Below, piece by piece: positions 1-10,109 of a DNA stretch of 64,000 nucleotides. Made by a program: the position numbers and the translations under genes. Within the stretch, counting starts at the first letter, position 1, and every line of letters starts with the position of its first letter. The stretch covers positions 2,355,160-2,419,159 of the forward strand of contig NZ_CP043869.1 of assembly GCF_008630635.1 (NCBI RefSeq), in the 5' to 3' direction. Source of the stretch: Neptunomonas concharum. GTDB taxonomy: Bacteria; Pseudomonadota; Gammaproteobacteria; Pseudomonadales; Balneatricaceae. The notes under the pieces were generated by a model. That model searched no databases and was not told the origin of the DNA. It worked only from the letters and a program-made list of their open reading frames with translations.

Positions 1-1345
1 CATTGACCATCGCGGATGAGGAGCGCCAGTTAGTCTCGAGCGTATAATGCGCACTCACCTGCTGACGCGCACGCATGTAGGTAAAAATATCCGCACCCCG
101 AAACGCATAAATCGACTGTTTAGGGTCACCGATCATCAACAGAGCGGTGGACTCATCGGGGTAGATACGGCTAAAGATGTCGTACTGTAATGGGTCTGTA
201 TCCTGAAACTCATCGATCATGGCAACTGGATATTGCTGGCGAATCACCGTCGCCAGTGTTTCACCTCCGGTACCACGCAACGCCACTGCTAAGCGAGAGA
301 GCAGATCATCAAAGGTCATTAGCTGCTGGCGCTGTTTTTCAGCTAGCAGGCGCTGCCTTATTTCGGTTAATCCGCGAGATAACAAAACCTCTTTGACCGG
401 CACAGCTAAATCAAACAACGCATCGGCGGCCGTAAATACCGGATGTTCAGGCGGTGAGTCTTTGGGTGTTTTTTCGGCCAAAACACTCGCACGAAAGTGT
501 GCCAGCTTATCCCAAGGCACGCTGCTGTCTGTGCTCTCACAAAAGCCTGTGACAATCGTTAACCAGTTAGGCAGGTTGCGCGTGCTGTAACTGCGCTTAT
601 TAACTCCAGATTGCTCGATAATGCGGCTAAGATCGCTTACCGATTCGAGCCATTGTGCTTTAAATGCAGCAACAGCCTGCTTAAATTTTTGCCACTCTGT
701 TGGTAAGTCAACAGCGCTTAAGTCAGGTTGCTGAACCAGGGACTCCATCCCTAAAAAGCTACGCAACTCAGCCAGTAACTTTTCGGGTGTACCAAAGTGC
801 CCTAACATCTCCATCGCCAGATCATCGCTTGCCAGATAGAAGGTCTCGCGCCAATAATCCAGCAACGCTTGGCGTACCAGCGGCAAGTCGTCTGTGGTTA
901 GGGTTTGCGTAAAAGATGCGCCGCTTTCAAAGGCATGTTGGCGTAACATGCGCTGACAAAAACCATGGATGGTAAAAATAGCAGCCTGATCCATCTCAGA
1001 AGCGGCTAGTTCTAACAATCGAGCCTGTGCTGCAAAATCGGTGGATTCAGCCAGTAATTGCGACAGTATAGGGTCGCTACTTTCCCCTTCAAGGTACGCC
1101 TGCCTTGCCTCTCTGATTCTGGAACGAATACGATCTCGTAGCTCCTGTGTCGCCGCCTCCGTAAAGGTAACCACCAGAATCTCATCAACACCTAAGGGAC
1201 GATTCAACTCACCCTTACCCAAGCCCAACAACAGACGTAAATATAAAGCTGCTAGCGTAAAGGTTTTACCGGTGCCAGCGCTTGCTTCAATCAGACATTG
1301 GCCACGTATAGGGAGCGTGACGGGGTCAAGCAGATTTACTGTCAT
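1..1345 (-). CDS. recB: RecB subunit of exonuclease V (N-terminal part, runs off the left edge)
   Basis: Helicase/nuclease subunit of RecBCD, which processes double-strand breaks. Only about 448 N-terminal codons are in the window; the protein continues beyond base 1. Visible UvrD/Rep-type motifs: Walker A EASAGTGKT at residues 20-28, motif Ia VTFTEAAT, motif II DEFQDTDPLQ, motif III GDPKQSIYAFRGAD and motif IV TNWRSS near the edge. The ATG at 1345 lies inside recC, so the two genes overlap by 20 bp and are probably translationally coupled. The reading frame is open throughout. The nuclease domain and recD, if present, are outside the view. Confidence 0.96.
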   Translation of the reverse strand, partial: MTVNLLDPVTLPIRGQCLIEASAGTGKTFTLAALYLRLLLGLGKGELNRPLGVDEILVVTFTEAATQELRDRIRSRIREARQAYLEGESSDPILSQLLAESTDFAAQARLLELAASEMDQAAIFTIHGFCQRMLRQHAFESGASFTQTLTTDDLPLVRQALLDYWRETFYLASDDLAMEMLGHFGTPEKLLAELRSFLGMESLVQQPDLSAVDLPTEWQKFKQAVAAFKAQWLESVSDLSRIIEQSGVNKRSYSTRNLPNWLTIVTGFCESTDSSVPWDKLAHFRASVLAEKTPKDSPPEHPVFTAADALFDLAVPVKEVLLSRGLTEIRQRLLAEKQRQQLMTFDDLLSRLAVALRGTGGETLATVIRQQYPVAMIDEFQDTDPLQYDIFSRIYPDESTALLMIGDPKQSIYAFRGADIFTYMRARQQVSAHYTLETNWRSSSAMVN

Positions 1346-4300
1346 GGATCTCTTCCAGATAATCCAGCATTGGCATAAACAGCCGCTGGGTTAAATCAAG
1401 CAAGCCCGGCTCAATCAGGTGCCATTCTGGGTAGACCCTAGCGACATACAGATTGTGCTGATCGCCACCGCGTTCATCCTCAAAACGCTTTTGTGCATTC
1501 ACAAGGGCTTTTTCAGGGTCGCTGGCGCTTTTATCTAACCAGAGCCAAGCAGGGTCGGCCAACCAGTTCAGAGGGTAGCTCATACCACGCCAATAAGTAT
1601 CAACCAACGCCAAGAGTTGCTGTCGCGCTTCAGTCGCCGGTATCGCCCGAAAGGCAAACGCCTCACTTAAGCCTCGATAGAGTGTTCTTTCTTGATAACC
1701 TGCAGCACAGCAGGCCAAGTGCTGTACCCACGTTGTAAAACGATGCCGCCCCGATACTTTAGCAACGTCATAACGCAAGAAGCCACCTGCATAACGTTGC
1801 CCTACCCACCCTTCTAATAGATGCTCACCGAGCTGAACTCGAATCTCTTCACGCTGCGCCTCACCTTCCATTAGAGGCTGGAGTTTTTCATAGAGCGTTT
1901 CAATATCGTGGATACGCCGCTTTAAGATAAGATCCCCCGCTTTACCCACCGGCAGATTTCCCGAGGCTCTTAGGAAATCACTGTATGCCTTAAGCGAGCG
2001 GCCCTGAACAACGGTGGAGAGCAGCCCTTTACGCAGTGCATAATCGTCTAGAGGGTCGATAGCGAAGGGCTCTTCATCCTCTAAGGGAGACTCTTCGTCA
2101 CGAAACCATACCTGCATCCGCTTCTGGAAAAAGTACTGAATAGGGTGGCGGTAAAACGACATCAAGGAAGCCAGTTCCAACGTCTTCACATCTGAAGATT
2201 GATCAGGTAAAGCACCGGTTATAAACGTCGCGGTTAGCTCTTGCCCACTGTAAGTATCAGAGAAATCCCACAGCGGGTTATAACTGAAGAGTGGATCATC
2301 CACCTCACTAAAATAGCGCGTACTGTAAGGCGTTAAAGGGTGCTCCGTCGTCAAATAGTCTGAGAGTGGTTGCTCAACACCCGCCAAGCGATAAGCTTGG
2401 TCGATATACTCTAGCACTTCACTGACCAGCACGGATGGTATACGTGGGCTGTTATCCGCTATCGAGCGCCCTACATAGCTGATATAAAGCGTTTGCCTTG
2501 CCGATAACAGCGCTTCCAAAAAGAGATAGCGGTCATCATCGCGACGGGAGCGATCTCCCTTACTTGGGAACTTAGCCATTAAATCAAAGCCCACAGGCGG
2601 TAACGAACGTGGATAAGCGCCATCATTCATGCCCAGCAAACATACCACTTTAAAGGGTATCGAACGCATAGGCATAAGGGTACAAAAGTTTATCTGTCCA
2701 GACAGAAAGCGCTGAGATGAGCGCTGCGTGGTGAGCGACTCTTTCAGAAAATCTTGCAAAATAGCCACATCAAAGGGCTGTTCGAAGCCAACTTCCTGGT
2801 GGGTTGTTTTAACCGTTTCTAGTGTTTGGTAAATCAGCTCTATCGCTTCATGGTCTTGTTCATCTGGCTCGTAAAAGTCATGGATAACTTGCTGTATCAA
2901 CACTAGCCAAGCGGTAAGCGTTTTTTCACCTTTTAGGGCGGCGCTTAAGCTTTCTGCCGTTCGCACAAACGCGGTGAGTTCACCGAGTGCTGCTGAAGAT
3001 AGCCCCGTAAGCCCCGGATAAGGCGCTACCTGATGCCAGGTATCTTCGACAGCTCCCATCGCATAGCCACTAAAGAGTCGATCCAACCCTGACTGCCAAC
3101 TATTTTCCTCAAAAGGTACACTGCCAGCCTCTGCTCGATGCTGGCGGTTCAATCCCCAATGAATCCCGCTATCTTTGACCCAGCGACGGATATTATCCAG
3201 ATCCTCCTGTGCTAGACCAAACCGCCGTAAGGTAGCAGGTAGCTCCAACAAGCTTAAACACTGCGACACGGTAAAGCGGCTTTTATCCAGCGTCATTAAC
3301 TGTAAAAAGCTCTTAAGAAGTGGAATCTCTTGGTCGGCACTCCTGTCCGAAATCGCGTAAGGCAGGTATCTTTCTGCCTGAGCATTACCAAATACCGCAT
3401 CGATATAAGGCGCATACCCTGCAACATCTGGCATCATTACAATGATGTCACGGGGTTTTAGGGCGGGGTCACGCTCAAAATAGGCGAGTAACTGATCATG
3501 GAGAATTTCCACTTCCCGAAGCGGGCTATATGCGCTATGGACCGCGATACTTTGCTCAGGCTCCTGAATCATTAAAGGCGATGCTTGATCACGCCCCCCG
3601 CGCGTTTCAAGCTCCAAAATATCCGATTGGAAAGCCGCTAGCAGCGATTCGTAATTGGCATCCGAGAATACCCCCACTTCAGGTAGCGACATCTCCTGAA
3701 TGAGGTGCAGATAATCACGGCCGAGCTTCCCCATAGAGGCCAATAAAGGATGACCACTATCGTGCAGGTAATCCTCTGGCGCTTCGCCTTTTGATAACCA
3801 CATGCGGTTCAGGCGTGCGATATAAGCGGGATCAACAATATCACCCCAATAGTGGCGACATGGATTCGCCACCATCAGATGCACCTCGGTTTTCTCCCCA
3901 AGAGCAACTAGGGCTTGCAGGTAGTTTTCGGGCAATGCAGATATGCCAAAGACGAACAGCCGCCTCGGGATACCTGTTAACTCACCCGATTGTTTGCGCA
4001 ATGCAGTGATAAAGGTTTCATACATATTGGCGCGGTGCCAATGGGGTAAGCCCCGCGCCTGTGTATCTGCGACAATAGCGCGCCATAAGGTTGGCTGCCA
4101 AAGATGCTCATCATCCGTCACGGGGGTATCTTCACCCCGCTCCCACGCCGCAATCCAGTCGGGACGGTACACCAAATACTGATCGAACAGATCTGCAATG
4201 CGACCACACAAGAGGTATAAGCTGAGCGCATCGGTTTGTAAATCTAGATAATTGAGCAGTACTTTGAAGCGAGGGTCGGTCAAATGCCGAGGTAACAGCC

Positions 4301-4589
4301 CCATCAGCACCCATGTCATGGAGGATTTTTGATACGCAGAGCGTTCTGGCACATCCTCTAAGGCCGCCACAAAGGCCCGCCATAGGAAACTTGCAGGTAG
4401 CGGAAACTCGATATTAGCCGCAATACCCGAACGCGCCGCCAGCTCTAATTTGAGCCATTGCGCCATACCTGGGCTTTGCACGAGAATCTGTTCTTGGGTA
4501 AATGGGTCCTCTAACGGGTCTCGATGGATCATCTCCACCAGCACGTCCCTTAGAGTATCGAGTTGGTTAGCGTGATATACCTTCAGCAT
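1326..4589 (-). CDS. recC: RecC subunit of exonuclease V
   Basis: 1087 aa, slightly shorter than the E. coli protein (about 1120 aa). RecC is the inactivated-helicase scaffold of RecBCD that recognises Chi. The N-terminus (MLKVYHANQLDTLRDVL) and internal blocks such as SPGMAQWLKLELA, RLFVFGISALP and VCLLGMNDGAYPR are typical of RecC. It lies directly upstream of recB on the minus strand with overlapping ends. No frameshift is seen. Confidence 0.96.
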   Translation of the reverse strand: MLKVYHANQLDTLRDVLVEMIHRDPLEDPFTQEQILVQSPGMAQWLKLELAARSGIAANIEFPLPASFLWRAFVAALEDVPERSAYQKSSMTWVLMGLLPRHLTDPRFKVLLNYLDLQTDALSLYLLCGRIADLFDQYLVYRPDWIAAWERGEDTPVTDDEHLWQPTLWRAIVADTQARGLPHWHRANMYETFITALRKQSGELTGIPRRLFVFGISALPENYLQALVALGEKTEVHLMVANPCRHYWGDIVDPAYIARLNRMWLSKGEAPEDYLHDSGHPLLASMGKLGRDYLHLIQEMSLPEVGVFSDANYESLLAAFQSDILELETRGGRDQASPLMIQEPEQSIAVHSAYSPLREVEILHDQLLAYFERDPALKPRDIIVMMPDVAGYAPYIDAVFGNAQAERYLPYAISDRSADQEIPLLKSFLQLMTLDKSRFTVSQCLSLLELPATLRRFGLAQEDLDNIRRWVKDSGIHWGLNRQHRAEAGSVPFEENSWQSGLDRLFSGYAMGAVEDTWHQVAPYPGLTGLSSAALGELTAFVRTAESLSAALKGEKTLTAWLVLIQQVIHDFYEPDEQDHEAIELIYQTLETVKTTHQEVGFEQPFDVAILQDFLKESLTTQRSSQRFLSGQINFCTLMPMRSIPFKVVCLLGMNDGAYPRSLPPVGFDLMAKFPSKGDRSRRDDDRYLFLEALLSARQTLYISYVGRSIADNSPRIPSVLVSEVLEYIDQAYRLAGVEQPLSDYLTTEHPLTPYSTRYFSEVDDPLFSYNPLWDFSDTYSGQELTATFITGALPDQSSDVKTLELASLMSFYRHPIQYFFQKRMQVWFRDEESPLEDEEPFAIDPLDDYALRKGLLSTVVQGRSLKAYSDFLRASGNLPVGKAGDLILKRRIHDIETLYEKLQPLMEGEAQREEIRVQLGEHLLEGWVGQRYAGGFLRYDVAKVSGRHRFTTWVQHLACCAAGYQERTLYRGLSEAFAFRAIPATEARQQLLALVDTYWRGMSYPLNWLADPAWLWLDKSASDPEKALVNAQKRFEDERGGDQHNLYVARVYPEWHLIEPGLLDLTQRLFMPMLDYLEEIHDSKSA

Positions 4590-4612
4590 GCCTGTGTCCG
4601 CATTGGGGTATG

Positions 4613-4828
4613 TTATGTTGAGGAGTCTTCACCTTGGTGTTGGGCATCAACCTCTCCCGTTTGAAAGCAAAAACCTTCGGCCTCATCCCAGTAATCTTTT
4701 CCCTGCTCAACCCGAACAACACCGGCAAAACGCTCTTTCAGGTACTCAACCGCATCTTCAAGTGTGTCGATATCGCACAGCATGACACCGCCTCGTTCAT
4801 TGTCAGTTGAAAACAGAAAACTTTTCAC
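4613..4828 (-). CDS. small acidic protein of unknown function (71 aa)
   Basis: 71 aa starting with GTG at 4828, preceded by GGGAG at a suitable spacing. It is acidic, has no membrane segment or signal peptide, and contains a short DTLEDAVEYLKERFAGVVRVE helix-like stretch. It is only 23 bp upstream of recC on the same strand, so it is probably co-transcribed with recCB. No family recognised. The shine-dalgarno and position favour a real gene. Confidence 0.6.
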   Translation of the reverse strand: MKSFLFSTDNERGGVMLCDIDTLEDAVEYLKERFAGVVRVEQGKDYWDEAEGFCFQTGEVDAQHQGEDSST

Positions 4829-4965
4829 GTGCTACTCCCGATTAGGCATTTCTTTACTCGCCAACATATTACTGGAAGTCAGGGTTTCCAGCCATTGATA
4901 AATAATTGTTTTATGTGCGAATATGGCTGTAATTCCACCTGTTTACTGGGATACAGGATGTAGAT

Positions 4966-7215
4966 ATGCAGCACTCTCTCGCGACGTTAACCACTCTGGT
5001 TCAGGAAATTTCTGGCGCTGAAAACGCCATGCAAGCGATGAAGGCCATCGTGGCGAGGTTAAGCTTGCTGATGGAGGTGCCTGTTTGCAGCCTTTATCTC
5101 AAATCCCCTTCCCGATCGAAATTAATACTTGCAGCGACCCAGGGGTTAGCAGAGTCATCGGTAGGTAAAATCCGCTTGGCACTTGATGAAGGCTTGGTGG
5201 GTACTATTGCAGCCACTAAACACCCTTTAAATTTGGCTGATGCGCCAACCCATGACAAATTTGCCTTTTTCCCGCAAGCCCATGAGGAACCGTACCACCA
5301 ATTTCTTGGCGTCCCGTTAATTCACCTTCGCCAACTGACAGGTGTATTGGTTGTACAAGGAAAAGCGAAAAAGCCGTTTTCTCAAGAAGCCGAAGCTTTT
5401 CTTGTCACTATTGCGTCACAGCTTGCGGCAACGCTCTCCAATATTCAAAAGTCAGGGGAATGGATACCTAGCCGAAAGCCCCGCAACCCTTATAAGCGTT
5501 TTAATGGTGTTATCAGCTCCTCTGGCGTTGGAATAGGTACACTCACTTCCATACAAACGCAGGTTAATCTCGACAAAGAGCCTGTAAAAAAAGGGGAAGG
5601 CATAAACGAAGAAACCCTGCGCTTTATGTCTGCTTTAGAGAAAGTAGGTGACGATCTAGACCGAGGTGCCAGCCGAATCGAGAAAGACCTCCCAGAGGAT
5701 ATCGTTTCGTTGTTTTCCGTCTACCGTATGATGCTCGACAGCCCTGAGCTTAAAGAGGGGGTGCTCGATTGGATTCAGCAAGGCCGCAGTGCTCACTGGT
5801 CGGTACGCCAAACCGCGTTAGACCTTGCCGCTGTCTTTGAACAAGCAGACGACCCCTACATGAAAGCCCGCGGCGAAGATGTGCGCAATATCGCCATTAA
5901 ACTGCTGACGCAAATGGCCAAGCGGGTCAAAAGTACTTTGCCGGATAAAAAGACCCCTATTATCCTAGCAGGCCACCTTATCAGTATCGCCGACCTATCT
6001 GAGTACAGCACCTCTCAGATCCAGGGGATTATTTGTACCTCAGGATCGGCATTATCACACACATCCATTGTAGCCAACGCGCTAGGTATTCCGGCGGTAA
6101 TGGGGGTGTCGGATCTTGATATTGACCGGTACCTACAACTACCTGTGGTGTTGGATGGTAATCGTGGCGAAGTGATCATCTCCCCGCCGGCCGCCATGCT
6201 AAAAGAGTATCGCCAGCTGCAACGAAATGAGCAGAAGTTCACGAAATCACTTGCCGACCTGAAAGACCAACCCGCTGTCACGCAAGATGGCTTCCATGTA
6301 ACGCTGCTAACAAATACAGGCTTGCTGGCGGATGTATCGCCGGGCTTATTAAATGGTGCAGAAGGTATTGGGTTATACCGTTCTGAAATCCCTTTTCTTA
6401 TCCATGATAACTTCCCAACAGAAGAGGAGCAGTATCAAGTCTATAAAGAGGTTATTGACGCCTACAGTCCACGCCCCGTAGCGATGCGAACGCTGGATAT
6501 CGGCGGCGATAAGCAGCTCCCCTACTTTGAATTTAAAGAAGAGAACCCTTACTTAGGTTGGCGGGGTGTGCGTTTCACGCTGGATAATACCGCCCTACTA
6601 GTGACACAGATCCGTGCAATGATTCGCGCAGGCCATGGTCGGGAAAACTTACAAATTCTGATACCCATGGTTAGCCGCATTGATGAAATCAAATCGATCA
6701 AAGAGGTGATTGAACAATCCATTGCCGAACTACAAAAAGAGGGCAAGCAGACCAGTATTCCTAAACTGGGCATTATGATCGAGGTGCCATCGGCCATGCT
6801 GTTACTCGATAAAATGGCACCTTACATTGACTTCGTATCAATCGGCTCAAATGACCTGACTCAGTATCTGCTCGCCGTAGATCGAAACAATCCCAAAGTT
6901 TCCCGGTTGTTTGATAACCTGCACCCTGCGGTTCTAAGTGCATTACAAATCATCAGAGAAAAGTGCTCACAGTTTAATCTGCCAGTCTCACTATGTGGCG
7001 AAATGGCATCTGACCCTGCCTCAGTTCTGTTACTGATTGCCATGGGGTATGACAGGTTAAGTTTGAGCGCCCATCGTATTCCGAAAATCAAATGGCTTAT
7101 CCGTCAAACCAAACGAGAAGATATGCTCCGTCTACTGCAAAAAGCGAACGAAGCAGAGGACGAAGCAGAGATTAGAAAAATGCTGAACCGTAAGCTCAAA
7201 GCCTTGGGTTTATAA
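4966..7215 (+). CDS. ptsP: phosphoenolpyruvate-protein phosphotransferase EI-Ntr
   Basis: 749 aa. Entry enzyme of the nitrogen phosphotransferase system: it autophosphorylates from PEP and passes phosphate to NPr. An N-terminal GAF domain (about 1-165) is followed by the EI N domain, the swivelling phospho-histidine domain (ALSHTSIVANALGIPAVMG, His about 364) and the C-terminal PEP-binding barrel (GLYRSEIPFL, IEVPSAMLLLDKM, GSNDLTQYLLAVDR, LCGEMASDP). Length matches PtsP. Monocistronic; the next gene is convergent with an 8-bp gap. About 137 bp of noncoding sequence precedes it. Confidence 0.96.
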   Translation: MQHSLATLTTLVQEISGAENAMQAMKAIVARLSLLMEVPVCSLYLKSPSRSKLILAATQGLAESSVGKIRLALDEGLVGTIAATKHPLNLADAPTHDKFAFFPQAHEEPYHQFLGVPLIHLRQLTGVLVVQGKAKKPFSQEAEAFLVTIASQLAATLSNIQKSGEWIPSRKPRNPYKRFNGVISSSGVGIGTLTSIQTQVNLDKEPVKKGEGINEETLRFMSALEKVGDDLDRGASRIEKDLPEDIVSLFSVYRMMLDSPELKEGVLDWIQQGRSAHWSVRQTALDLAAVFEQADDPYMKARGEDVRNIAIKLLTQMAKRVKSTLPDKKTPIILAGHLISIADLSEYSTSQIQGIICTSGSALSHTSIVANALGIPAVMGVSDLDIDRYLQLPVVLDGNRGEVIISPPAAMLKEYRQLQRNEQKFTKSLADLKDQPAVTQDGFHVTLLTNTGLLADVSPGLLNGAEGIGLYRSEIPFLIHDNFPTEEEQYQVYKEVIDAYSPRPVAMRTLDIGGDKQLPYFEFKEENPYLGWRGVRFTLDNTALLVTQIRAMIRAGHGRENLQILIPMVSRIDEIKSIKEVIEQSIAELQKEGKQTSIPKLGIMIEVPSAMLLLDKMAPYIDFVSIGSNDLTQYLLAVDRNNPKVSRLFDNLHPAVLSALQIIREKCSQFNLPVSLCGEMASDPASVLLLIAMGYDRLSLSAHRIPKIKWLIRQTKREDMLRLLQKANEAEDEAEIRKMLNRKLKALGL

Positions 7216-7223
7216 GTCAACGA

Positions 7224-8399
7224 TTATGCTCGCTTTACAGCCTGTAGTTTCGCCGAAAAGACCAACACGGTCAGCATTGCCCACAACACCACGGGAACCA
7301 TGAGCCAATTCATGGTTTCCCAACCAAAACTCACCTCAAGCCACCCCGAGCTTAAGGCCGATAGAGTCACCATTCCAAACACTAAAAACTCATTGGTTGC
7401 TTGAGTTTTTGCTCGCTCCGATTCGGTATAGGCTCCTGTGACCAAGCTGGTAGCGCTGATAAACATAAAATTCCAACCTAAGCCCAGAAGGAACAAAGCA
7501 CTCCAAAAATGCCATTCGCTCTGACCATTTAAATTCACAGCGATGCATAACAACATCAACGCACCACCCAGCTGCATCATAAAGGTCGTTCCAAAACGCT
7601 GAATTAACCGGCCAGTAAAGAATGATGGCAAAAACATTCCTAATACATGCCACTCAATTACCCAAGCCGTTTGCGGAAAAGAGAAACCACATCGAGCCAT
7701 TGCGAGCGGGGTTGCTGTCATCAGCAGGTTCATGACCGCATAACTCACCATCCCAACCACAACCGCCACAATAAAGATGGGCTGCGAAACGATCTCTAAA
7801 AGGCTACGCTGAATACCCTCAGCCTCCGTTAACACCTGTGGTTTAGGGATCTTTACACCCGTCAGTAGCAACAACGCCAACACATAGAGCCCCACCAGCC
7901 CAAGGAATGACCCCACAAACATCTGATCACTGACCCAGTAGCGGCTCTCAACCGCCAAGGCAGGGCCAACCACAGCCGCTAACACCCCACCTAACATCAC
8001 TAATGAGATCGCCCGGTTCTTTTCTTCTGGTGGACAAGCCTCTACCGCAGCAAACCGATAAAGCGTACCGAACCCAATCCCCACACCGAGCAACAAGGTG
8101 CCAAAACAAAACAGTGGAAACATCTGATAGACCAATGCCAGCGCAGAGATAAGCGCTCCAATAATTCCGACGGAGTTACCAAGATAAAAACCATTGCGTC
8201 GGCCTATCCGCTGCATAATGAGCGATGCGGGAATGGTCGCCAACATTAAACCTACAAATTGCATGGCAATCGGCAATGTAATCAGCGCAGGTGTCGGTGA
8301 AAGAGACTTCCCAATTAAGCCATTAACAGCTATCAACAAGACATTGCCCGTTCCGAGTAAGGCCTGACAAAGTGAGAGAAGAATCACACTGCGGTTCAT
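7224..8399 (-). CDS. MFS transporter (12 TM)
   Basis: About 391 aa from the ATG at 8399, chosen over the upstream codon at 8414 because AGGGA sits about 7 nt before it. Major facilitator superfamily: hydrophobic segments throughout, loop 2-3 motif QRIGRRNGFYLGN in the N-half, and a repeated topology in the C-half. It lies downstream of a TetR gene on the same strand, which suggests a regulator/efflux pair. Substrate unknown. Confidence 0.85.
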   Translation of the reverse strand: MNRSVILLSLCQALLGTGNVLLIAVNGLIGKSLSPTPALITLPIAMQFVGLMLATIPASLIMQRIGRRNGFYLGNSVGIIGALISALALVYQMFPLFCFGTLLLGVGIGFGTLYRFAAVEACPPEEKNRAISLVMLGGVLAAVVGPALAVESRYWVSDQMFVGSFLGLVGLYVLALLLLTGVKIPKPQVLTEAEGIQRSLLEIVSQPIFIVAVVVGMVSYAVMNLLMTATPLAMARCGFSFPQTAWVIEWHVLGMFLPSFFTGRLIQRFGTTFMMQLGGALMLLCIAVNLNGQSEWHFWSALFLLGLGWNFMFISATSLVTGAYTESERAKTQATNEFLVFGMVTLSALSSGWLEVSFGWETMNWLMVPVVLWAMLTVLVFSAKLQAVKRA

Positions 8400-8490
8400 A
8401 ACAAATCCCTGCAACCAAAAAAGATCACAGTATGAACATCAAAACAGCGCTACACAATCTAAACGTTATAAAGCTATAACCGCGACTACC

Positions 8491-9093
8491 TCATCGCGAT
8501 AAGCTCACTTGAGGATTAGCTAATAAGATATGAATAGAGTCTCGAAAAGCACGCCAAGAGTTCCGGCTCTCCTGTTCATCGTGTATATACTGATGGATAG
8601 CTAAGCCATAAACCTGTGTGCAGAGAACCTGCACAACGGCATCTAACTTATCCTGAGATAGCTTGCGTCCCAGAAAAGCATGGAGGTTTTCTCGAAGATA
8701 GATCCGTAACTGCTCAAAAAAACGCTTCATCTCTTGGCGATAAATCTGCTCAAACATCGCAATCGCCAAAAAACTGTATAACGCTTTTACTTGAGAAGGG
8801 TTACCCGTAAAGGCACGGAAAACATTGCGCTCTAAATGTTCCAGCAGGTGTTCAACGCTGATAGCAGGCTCTAGCGTCATCTGCTCCAGCATCTCATCAA
8901 TCAGTAGATGTAAGGCAGCTTTTGCCACCTCATCCATCTGCTTAAAGTGATGATATAAACCACCTTTAGATATTCCAGCTCGTTTGATTAGGTTAGCCGC
9001 CGTCAGGCCAGACATGCCCTGCTCAGACACCAGCAGGAGAGCCGTGCGCACAATCAATTGCTTTGTTTTTCCGGCATCTTCTCTTGAACTCAT
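8491..9093 (-). CDS. TetR/AcrR-family transcriptional regulator
   Basis: 200 aa. The N-terminal helix-turn-helix is typical of TetR (GMSGLTAANLIKRAGISKGG then LYHHFKQMDEV), followed by an all-helical ligand domain. It is upstream of and co-directional with the MFS gene (91 bp gap), so it probably represses that transporter and perhaps itself. The inducer cannot be told from sequence. Confidence 0.88.
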   Translation of the reverse strand: MSSREDAGKTKQLIVRTALLLVSEQGMSGLTAANLIKRAGISKGGLYHHFKQMDEVAKAALHLLIDEMLEQMTLEPAISVEHLLEHLERNVFRAFTGNPSQVKALYSFLAIAMFEQIYRQEMKRFFEQLRIYLRENLHAFLGRKLSQDKLDAVVQVLCTQVYGLAIHQYIHDEQESRNSWRAFRDSIHILLANPQVSLSR

Positions 9094-9172
9094 ACGAAAT
9101 CCGAAATAACCCTATAAAGCTAGCTAGATTAAATTGCTGCGCTAATTTACCCTAGCCCAGTTCCTCCTTCCG

Positions 9173-9186
9173 TTGATTTAAGTCAA
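9173..9186. promoter_or_regulatory. FNR/ANR-like box
   Basis: TTGATTTAAGTCAA matches the FNR/ANR consensus TTGATnnnnATCAA at 9 of 10 specified positions, and sits in an 18-bp imperfect palindrome (9171-9188). It lies in the divergent region between the TetR gene and the double-receiver gene, about 126 bp from the latter's start. Which promoter it serves is not clear. Confidence 0.4.
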
Positions 9187-9311
9187 CGTCTAGATAGCAC
9201 GCTGCAATATTTTTTTACCTTTTTAACGCCCTCTTCATACGCAGATTTTAAAAACGGGTGTTACACTGAATCTATTCAGCGTCACTAAGTTGGGTGAAAA
9301 GAGAAGTATTT

Positions 9312-10109
9312 ATGAATTTAGAAGAACTATTTGTCATAGTCATCGAGCCATCTAAAGTACAAAGAACCATTATCACGAACCATCTTCGTGATCTCGGGAT
9401 TGGAACAATAGATGAATATGACACCGGGAAAGCTGCGTTAGAGGCGATGCACCTGCAAATCCCTGATATTGTTCTATCCTCCATGCATCTGCCCGATATG
9501 ACGGGGACAGAAGTTGTAGAAACGATGCGCCAAGACCCTGAGCTTGAGAACATCACTTTTTTGCTGGTTTCATCAGAAACGCACTATCGCTATTTAGAGC
9601 CGATTCGACAAGCCGGTGCTATCGCTATTCTGCCCAAGCCTTTTAGCGTGCAAGATCTCAGTCGAGCACTACAGAGCACGTTGCACTACATATCAGATGC
9701 AGTCGAAGAACATACCACTGAAGAGTTCGAAAACCTACGTGTACTCCTTGTTGATGACAGCAAACTATCTCGAAAATACCTTCACCAAGTGCTCGAAAAT
9801 ATCGGTATTCAAGTCATCACCGAAGCTGAAGATGGTGCACAAGCCCTTGAGACTCTTAAAGATAATGCTTTTGACCTCATCATCTCTGACTACAACATGC
9901 CGAACATTGATGGCCGGGAAATGGTTGAACACATTCGCACCCATAGTGAACAACCCACCATCCCTGTCATGATGGTTACATCAGAACAAAACCAAAACCA
10001 GCTAGCCGCTATCCAAAGTGCAGGCGTGTCTGCCTTGTGTGCAAAACCGCTATCCTATGATGTAATGAAGCATATTATTGAACAGTTAGTGTTTGATCAC
10101 GAATTATGA
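9312..10109 (+). CDS. two-receiver response regulator (REC-REC), first domain degenerate
   Basis: 265 aa from the ATG at 9312 (GAGAAG upstream); a GTG at 9294 is less likely. Two CheY-like receiver domains in tandem and no output domain. REC1 (about 5-125) has lost the acidic pair (IEPS) and has Ser57 at the phospho-acceptor position (LSSMHLPDM). REC2 (about 140-262) keeps the acidic pair (LVDDSK), the acceptor Asp (ISDYNMPN, about 193) and Lys (CAKP). It probably acts by protein contact, as in chemotaxis or phosphorelay adaptors. No kinase is adjacent. Followed by msrB. Confidence 0.88.
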   Translation: MNLEELFVIVIEPSKVQRTIITNHLRDLGIGTIDEYDTGKAALEAMHLQIPDIVLSSMHLPDMTGTEVVETMRQDPELENITFLLVSSETHYRYLEPIRQAGAIAILPKPFSVQDLSRALQSTLHYISDAVEEHTTEEFENLRVLLVDDSKLSRKYLHQVLENIGIQVITEAEDGAQALETLKDNAFDLIISDYNMPNIDGREMVEHIRTHSEQPTIPVMMVTSEQNQNQLAAIQSAGVSALCAKPLSYDVMKHIIEQLVFDHEL

